Notes under the pieces: generated by a model | Database searches by the model: none | The model's input: the letters and a program-made list of their open reading frames with translations, nothing else | What the model was told of the DNA's origin: nothing | Position numbers and translations under genes: made by a program | In this document: positions 14,632 to 17,698 of the stretch, piece after piece | Numbering within the stretch: the first letter of the stretch is position 1 | Layout of the letters: each line of letters begins with the position of its first letter | Source of the DNA: CAZJRB01 sp964547995 | GTDB taxonomy: Bacteria; Planctomycetota; Planctomycetia; Pirellulales; Thermoguttaceae | Direction of reading: 5' to 3' | DNA length: 17,698 nucleotides | NCBI GenBank assembly: GCA_964547995.1 | Contig: CAZJRB010000140.1 | Coordinates: 1 to 17,698, forward strand

Positions 14632-14683
14632 GGGTGGCTTGCCCACCCGCCAAAGGCCGGCCATGAGCGAAGCGAATGGCCGG
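14632..14683. repeat. Two consecutive GC-rich hairpins downstream of the GH51 gene
   Basis: GGGTGG (14632-14637) pairs with CCACCC (14643-14648), and CCGGCCAT (14657-14664) pairs with ATGGCCGG (14676-14683). They occupy the 134-nt gap between the arabinofuranosidase and the epimerase. No T-run follows, so factor-independent termination is unlikely. They may be a dispersed repeat or may shape the level of the downstream genes. Confidence 0.5.
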
Positions 14684-14755
14684 GAACGTCGTTCCCCCAC
14701 CCTTGATGGGAAAGGCATCGAAAGAAACGGTAACCTCGAATCGGAGGAGACGAAC

Positions 14756-15916
14756 ATGACATCGAGTAAACTCGGCTGGCTGCTGCTGGGCCTGGGCGCG
14801 TGCGGATTCCTGCTCGCCTCGTGCGGCGAGGGGCCCGCGCCGAGCCCCGAGAAACCGGAAGGAGATTTCGAGGTGAGCATCGAAGAATCCGCGTACGGCA
14901 AGATGCCCGACGGGCGCGACGTCCATCTCTACACCCTCACGAACTCCGGCGGCATGCGCGTCACGATCACCGACTACGGCGCCCAAACCGTCAGCGTCGA
15001 GGTGCCCGACAAGGACGGCAAGGTCGGTGACGTGACCCTCGGCTACGACACCCTCAAGGGCTGGCTCGGCAACACCTCGTACTTCGGCGCCACCGTCGGC
15101 CGGTACGCCAACCGTATCGCCAAGGCCACGTTCGAGTTGGACGGCAAGACGTACACCCTCGCCGCCAACAACGGCGAGAATCACCTTCACGGCGGCCTGA
15201 AGGGCTTCGACAAATGCCTCTGGAATGCCGAGATGGTCGAGACCCCGGACGGCGCCGGCGTCAAGTTCACCCGCACCAGCCCCGACGGCGAGGAGGGGTA
15301 CCCCGGCACGCTCCAGATGACCGCCCTCTACAGCCTGAGCGGCGACAATGCGTTCAAGGCCGAGTTCACCGCCACGTGCGACAAGCCGACCGTCATCAAC
15401 ATCGCCCACCACACGTACTGGAACCTGCGCGGGCCAGCCGCCGGCGACGTCCTCGGGCACGAGTTGATGCTCAATGCCGACAAGTACACCCCCGTGGACG
15501 AGGGCCTCATCCCCACGGGGGAACTGAAGGCCGTCGCCGGCACGCCCATGGACTTCACCCAGCCCAAGCCCATCGGCAAGGAGATCGGCGAGGTCGAGGG
15601 CGGGTACGACCACAACTTCTGCCTGAACGGGTACGACCCCGGCAAGGTCCGCTTGGCCGCCCGCGTCGCCGAGCCGACCACCGGCCGCGTCATGGAAATC
15701 CACACCGACCAGCCCGGCATCCAGTTCTACTCCGGCAACTTCCTCGACGGCACCATCACCGGCAAGGGCGGCGTCACGTACGCGAAGCACTACGGCTTCT
15801 GCCTGGAGACGCAGCACTACCCGAACTCGCCGAACCAGCCGGACTTCCCGTCCGTGACGCTGAAACCCGGCGAAACGTATAAGCACGTGATGATTCACAA
15901 GTTCTCGACGAAGTAG
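14756..15916 (+). CDS. Lipoprotein aldose 1-epimerase (mutarotase)
   Basis: The 386-residue product is a GalM-type mutarotase that interconverts alpha and beta anomers of aldoses such as galactose. A lipobox LASC (20-23) follows a hydrophobic segment, so it is predicted to be a lipoprotein anchored through Cys23, unlike cytoplasmic GalM. Family motifs are NHLHGG (142-147), NIAHHTYWNL (215-224, with the likely catalytic His219), the substrate-binding Asp285 in YDHNF, and FCLETQHYPN (348-357, with catalytic base Glu351). The frame is open far upstream (to 13565), but GGAGGAG seven bases before the ATG and the lipoprotein signal fix this start. Its place after the arabinofuranosidase suggests it equilibrates sugars released outside the cytoplasm. 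Anomer specificity cannot be judged. Confidence 0.94.
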   Translation: MTSSKLGWLLLGLGACGFLLASCGEGPAPSPEKPEGDFEVSIEESAYGKMPDGRDVHLYTLTNSGGMRVTITDYGAQTVSVEVPDKDGKVGDVTLGYDTLKGWLGNTSYFGATVGRYANRIAKATFELDGKTYTLAANNGENHLHGGLKGFDKCLWNAEMVETPDGAGVKFTRTSPDGEEGYPGTLQMTALYSLSGDNAFKAEFTATCDKPTVINIAHHTYWNLRGPAAGDVLGHELMLNADKYTPVDEGLIPTGELKAVAGTPMDFTQPKPIGKEIGEVEGGYDHNFCLNGYDPGKVRLAARVAEPTTGRVMEIHTDQPGIQFYSGNFLDGTITGKGGVTYAKHYGFCLETQHYPNSPNQPDFPSVTLKPGETYKHVMIHKFSTK

Positions 15917-15975
15917 TGCCTCAGAAAGAGGTTGTGCGCGGCGGGCCTGTGCACTCGCCGCGCACGCGCGCTGCC

Positions 15976-17430
15976 ATGATGAATCGCCGCGACGCCCTGA
16001 AGGGCCTGGGCCTGGCCGCCGCTGCGGCCGCCCTGCCCCGCCGATCGGAAGCCGCCAAGGCGCCCGGCCGCCCGCCCAACCTCGTCGTCATCTTCATCGA
16101 CGACATGGGCTACGGCGACATCGAGCCGTTCGGCTCCACGCTGAACCACACGCCGCACCTCTCGCGCATGGCCGAGGAGGGCATGAAACTCACCTCCTTC
16201 TACGTCGCGGCGCCCGTGTGCACGCCGTCGCGGGCCGCGCTGATGACCGGGTGCTACCCCCGGCGGGTCGGCCTGGACCGCGGCTCGATTCACGCTGTCC
16301 TCTTCCCCGGCGACCGACACGGCCTGCACCCGAACGAGATCACCGTGGCCGAGGTCCTCAAGGGCGCCGGCTACGCGACCGGCTGCTTCGGCAAATGGCA
16401 CCTCGGCGACCAGCCCCAGTTCCTCCCGACCAGCCAGGGCTTCGACACGTACTTCGGCATCCCCTACTCGAACGACATGTGGCCGGAGCACGGCCGGTGG
16501 CGGTTCCCGCCCCTGCCGCTCGTGCGCGGGAAGGAGGTCGTCGGGCAGGTCGAGACGATGGACGACCAGGCCCTCCTGTGTAAACAGGTGACCGACGAGG
16601 CGGTCCGGTTCATCCGCGATCACCGCGACCGCCCGTTCTTCTGCTATGTGCCGCACGCCTTCGTCCATCATCCGCGGGGCGCCCGCGAGGCGTTCCTCGA
16701 GAAGGCGAAGAACCCCGACAAGGTCACCGGGGCCCAGATCGAAGAGGTGGACTGGAGCGTCGGGCAGATCCTGGGGACGCTGCGCGACCTGGACCTGGCC
16801 GAGAACACCCTCGTCGTCTTCACCTCGGACAACGGTGGGGCGGGCGGCTGCGTCAACAAGCCGCTCCGCGGCGGCAAGGGGAGCACGTGGGAGGGCGGCA
16901 TGCGGGAGCCGACCGTCGCCTGGTGGCCCGGCCGCGTCCCCGCCGGCGCCGTCTGCGACGAGGTTGCCACGGCGATGGACGTCCTGCCGACGTTCGCCGC
17001 GCTGGCGGGGCAGAAACCGCCGACGGACCGCATCATCGACGGGCACGACATCCGGCCGCTGCTCTTCGCCGAGCCGGGCGCCGAGTCGCCCTGGAACGCC
17101 TTCTTCTACTACGACGCGGGCCGGCGCCTGCGGGCCGTGCGGGCCGGCCAGTGGAAACTCTTTGCCGACGGCCGCCTCTACGACCTCGACGCCGACATCG
17201 GCGAAACGACGGACGTGGCCAAGCAGCACCCCGACGTGGTCGCGCGCCTGAAAATCCATCTGGACCGGTGCCGGGCAGACCTCGGCGAGGGCGAGAACCT
17301 CGGCCCGAACTGCCGCCCCGTGGGCGTGGACCCGGACTCCAAGACCCTGCTGCCGCGCCCGTGGGCGGAAGGCCCCGCCGCCCACGCCCCCGTCGGCAAC
17401 CAGGACATCAAGAAACGCAAGAAACGCTGA
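15976..17430 (+). CDS. Tat-signal type I (formylglycine) sulfatase
   Basis: This 484-residue enzyme should remove sulfate esters from carbohydrates. A Tat-like signal (MMNRRDALKG, then an Ala-rich segment) precedes the alkaline-phosphatase-type fold. The active-site signature is CTPSRAALMTG (82-92): Cys82 is the residue converted to formylglycine, and R86 follows. GKWHLG (139-144) is the second signature. Metal ligands are D42 and D43, with D285 and N286 (TSDNGG); H227 and K301 are likely sulfate contacts. The modifying enzyme (FGE or anSME) is not in the window. The frame is also open from a GTG at 15916 that overlaps the epimerase TAG by one base; I prefer 15976 because it gives a normal Tat n-region, but neither has a clear ribosome-binding site. 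The sulfatase subfamily and glycan target are unknown. Confidence 0.93.
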   Translation: MMNRRDALKGLGLAAAAAALPRRSEAAKAPGRPPNLVVIFIDDMGYGDIEPFGSTLNHTPHLSRMAEEGMKLTSFYVAAPVCTPSRAALMTGCYPRRVGLDRGSIHAVLFPGDRHGLHPNEITVAEVLKGAGYATGCFGKWHLGDQPQFLPTSQGFDTYFGIPYSNDMWPEHGRWRFPPLPLVRGKEVVGQVETMDDQALLCKQVTDEAVRFIRDHRDRPFFCYVPHAFVHHPRGAREAFLEKAKNPDKVTGAQIEEVDWSVGQILGTLRDLDLAENTLVVFTSDNGGAGGCVNKPLRGGKGSTWEGGMREPTVAWWPGRVPAGAVCDEVATAMDVLPTFAALAGQKPPTDRIIDGHDIRPLLFAEPGAESPWNAFFYYDAGRRLRAVRAGQWKLFADGRLYDLDADIGETTDVAKQHPDVVARLKIHLDRCRADLGEGENLGPNCRPVGVDPDSKTLLPRPWAEGPAAHAPVGNQDIKKRKKR

Positions 17431-17446
17431 CCGGCCCTCGGGCCGG
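17431..17446. terminator. GC hairpin between convergent genes
   Basis: CCGGCCC (17431-17437) and GGGCCGG (17440-17446) form a perfect stem immediately after the sulfatase stop and 17 nt beyond the end of the opposing gene. The position suits a shared terminator, but no U-run follows on either strand, so this is tentative. Confidence 0.35.
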
Positions 17447-17462
17447 CCGCCTCGCCTGGTTC

Positions 17463-17698
17463 CTACTTCCCGCGGCGTTGCACCTTGACGCCGGTGCCTT
17501 TCACCCAGTGATACGTGCCCTCGGCCTGCGGGTCCGCCTCGATGGGCCCCGCGAACTCCACCACGATGACCGAGACGTTCGGGTCGGGGGCCTCGGCCGG
17601 CACGCGCACGGTCGTGACGCCCGTCTTCGGCTCGTGCTCCACGGCCAGGGGGGCCTTCTTGGGATCGGCCAGCAGGTACGCCCGGGCGGGCTTGCTGC
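17463..17698 (-). CDS. C-terminal fragment, probable GH29 alpha-L-fucosidase (5' end outside window)
   Basis: Reading the minus strand from the right edge gives 77 residues ending at the TAG at 17465-17463; the start codon lies beyond the window. The visible part begins SKPARAYLLADPKKAPLAVE and continues through VRVPAEAPDPNVSVIVVEF (30-48) to a short basic end (KVQRRGK). The AYLLAD and lP..APDP..SV.VLE pattern is characteristic, to my memory, of the beta-sandwich C-terminus of GH29 alpha-L-fucosidases, enzymes that remove terminal alpha-L-fucose. The catalytic domain is not visible, so this rests on a short stretch. The gene is convergent with the sulfatase and fits a glycan-degradation neighbourhood. 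Another beta-sandwich glycoside hydrolase is possible. Confidence 0.6.
   Translation of the reverse strand, partial: SKPARAYLLADPKKAPLAVEHEPKTGVTTVRVPAEAPDPNVSVIVVEFAGPIEADPQAEGTYHWVKGTGVKVQRRGK

Noticed and set aside
13565..14755. Upstream extension of the epimerase frame
   Set aside because: The frame is open by chance inside the GH51 gene. The lipoprotein signal and GGAGGAG place the true start at 14756.
11208..14762. A 1184-codon open frame on the minus strand
   Set aside because: It runs antisense through yceH and the GH51 gene, whose motifs and catalytic residues are clear on the plus strand. GC-rich codon usage leaves antisense frames without stops. Its composition, rich in Arg, Gly, Val, Asp and His, is typical of a shadow frame.
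14501..17385. Two long minus-strand frames (465 and 496 codons) opposite the epimerase and sulfatase
   Set aside because: The plus-strand genes carry complete catalytic motifs; the antisense products are low-complexity Val/Gly/Ala/Arg sequences.

Overview
The window looks like chromosomal DNA of a planctomycete (Planctomycetota), probably from a polysaccharide-degrading lineage. The evidence is the combination of a Tat-exported Gfo/Idh/MocA oxidoreductase, a DUF6807 (PmoA-like) protein, a formylglycine sulfatase, a GH51 arabinofuranosidase, long low-complexity proteins with tandem motifs, and palindromic intergenic repeats. I cannot fix the order or genus. No rRNA, tRNA, CRISPR array, transposase or phage gene is visible.

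Layout. Positions 82 to 10032 carry six genes, all on the minus strand. In transcription order they are an RlmM-like rRNA 2'-O-methyltransferase (10032-8929); a probable two-gene unit of a secreted protein with about twelve DxxG[ND]DxY repeats (8577-6358) and a membrane-anchored protein with a squalene-cyclase-like QW motif and a Lys-rich tail (6293-4560); a secreted DUF6807 protein (4241-3318); a Tat-signal protein with a Cys/His-rich N-terminus and an uncertain sugar-isomerase-like fold (3184-1613); and a Tat-signal Gfo/Idh/MocA oxidoreductase (1344-82). The gaps between the last four genes hold several perfect palindromes, the largest with 33-bp arms.

A divergent intergenic region (10033-10173) with overlapping -10 boxes separates this block from plus-strand genes. 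These are a highly charged disordered protein (10174-11277) and a YceH/DUF480 protein (11313-12143), 35 nt apart. They are followed by a glycan-degradation run: GH51 alpha-L-arabinofuranosidase (12210-14621), lipoprotein aldose 1-epimerase (14756-15916) and Tat-signal sulfatase (15976-17430). A convergent minus-strand fragment at the right edge (17463-17698) looks like the C-terminus of a GH29 alpha-L-fucosidase.

How they fit together. The right-hand enzymes suggest extracytoplasmic breakdown of a sulfated glycan containing arabinose and perhaps fucose: the sulfatase removes sulfate, the arabinofuranosidase and fucosidase trim side chains, and the mutarotase converts released sugars between anomers. 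The exported oxidoreductase, isomerase-like and DUF6807 proteins on the left may also act on sugars, but no substrate can be read from the sequence. Base composition rises noticeably near 14,100, inside the GH51 gene, so the far right of the window may have a different history or be a junction. The most unusual items are the DxxG[ND]DxY repeat protein and its operon partner, and the metal-ligand-rich N-terminus of the 1613-3184 protein.
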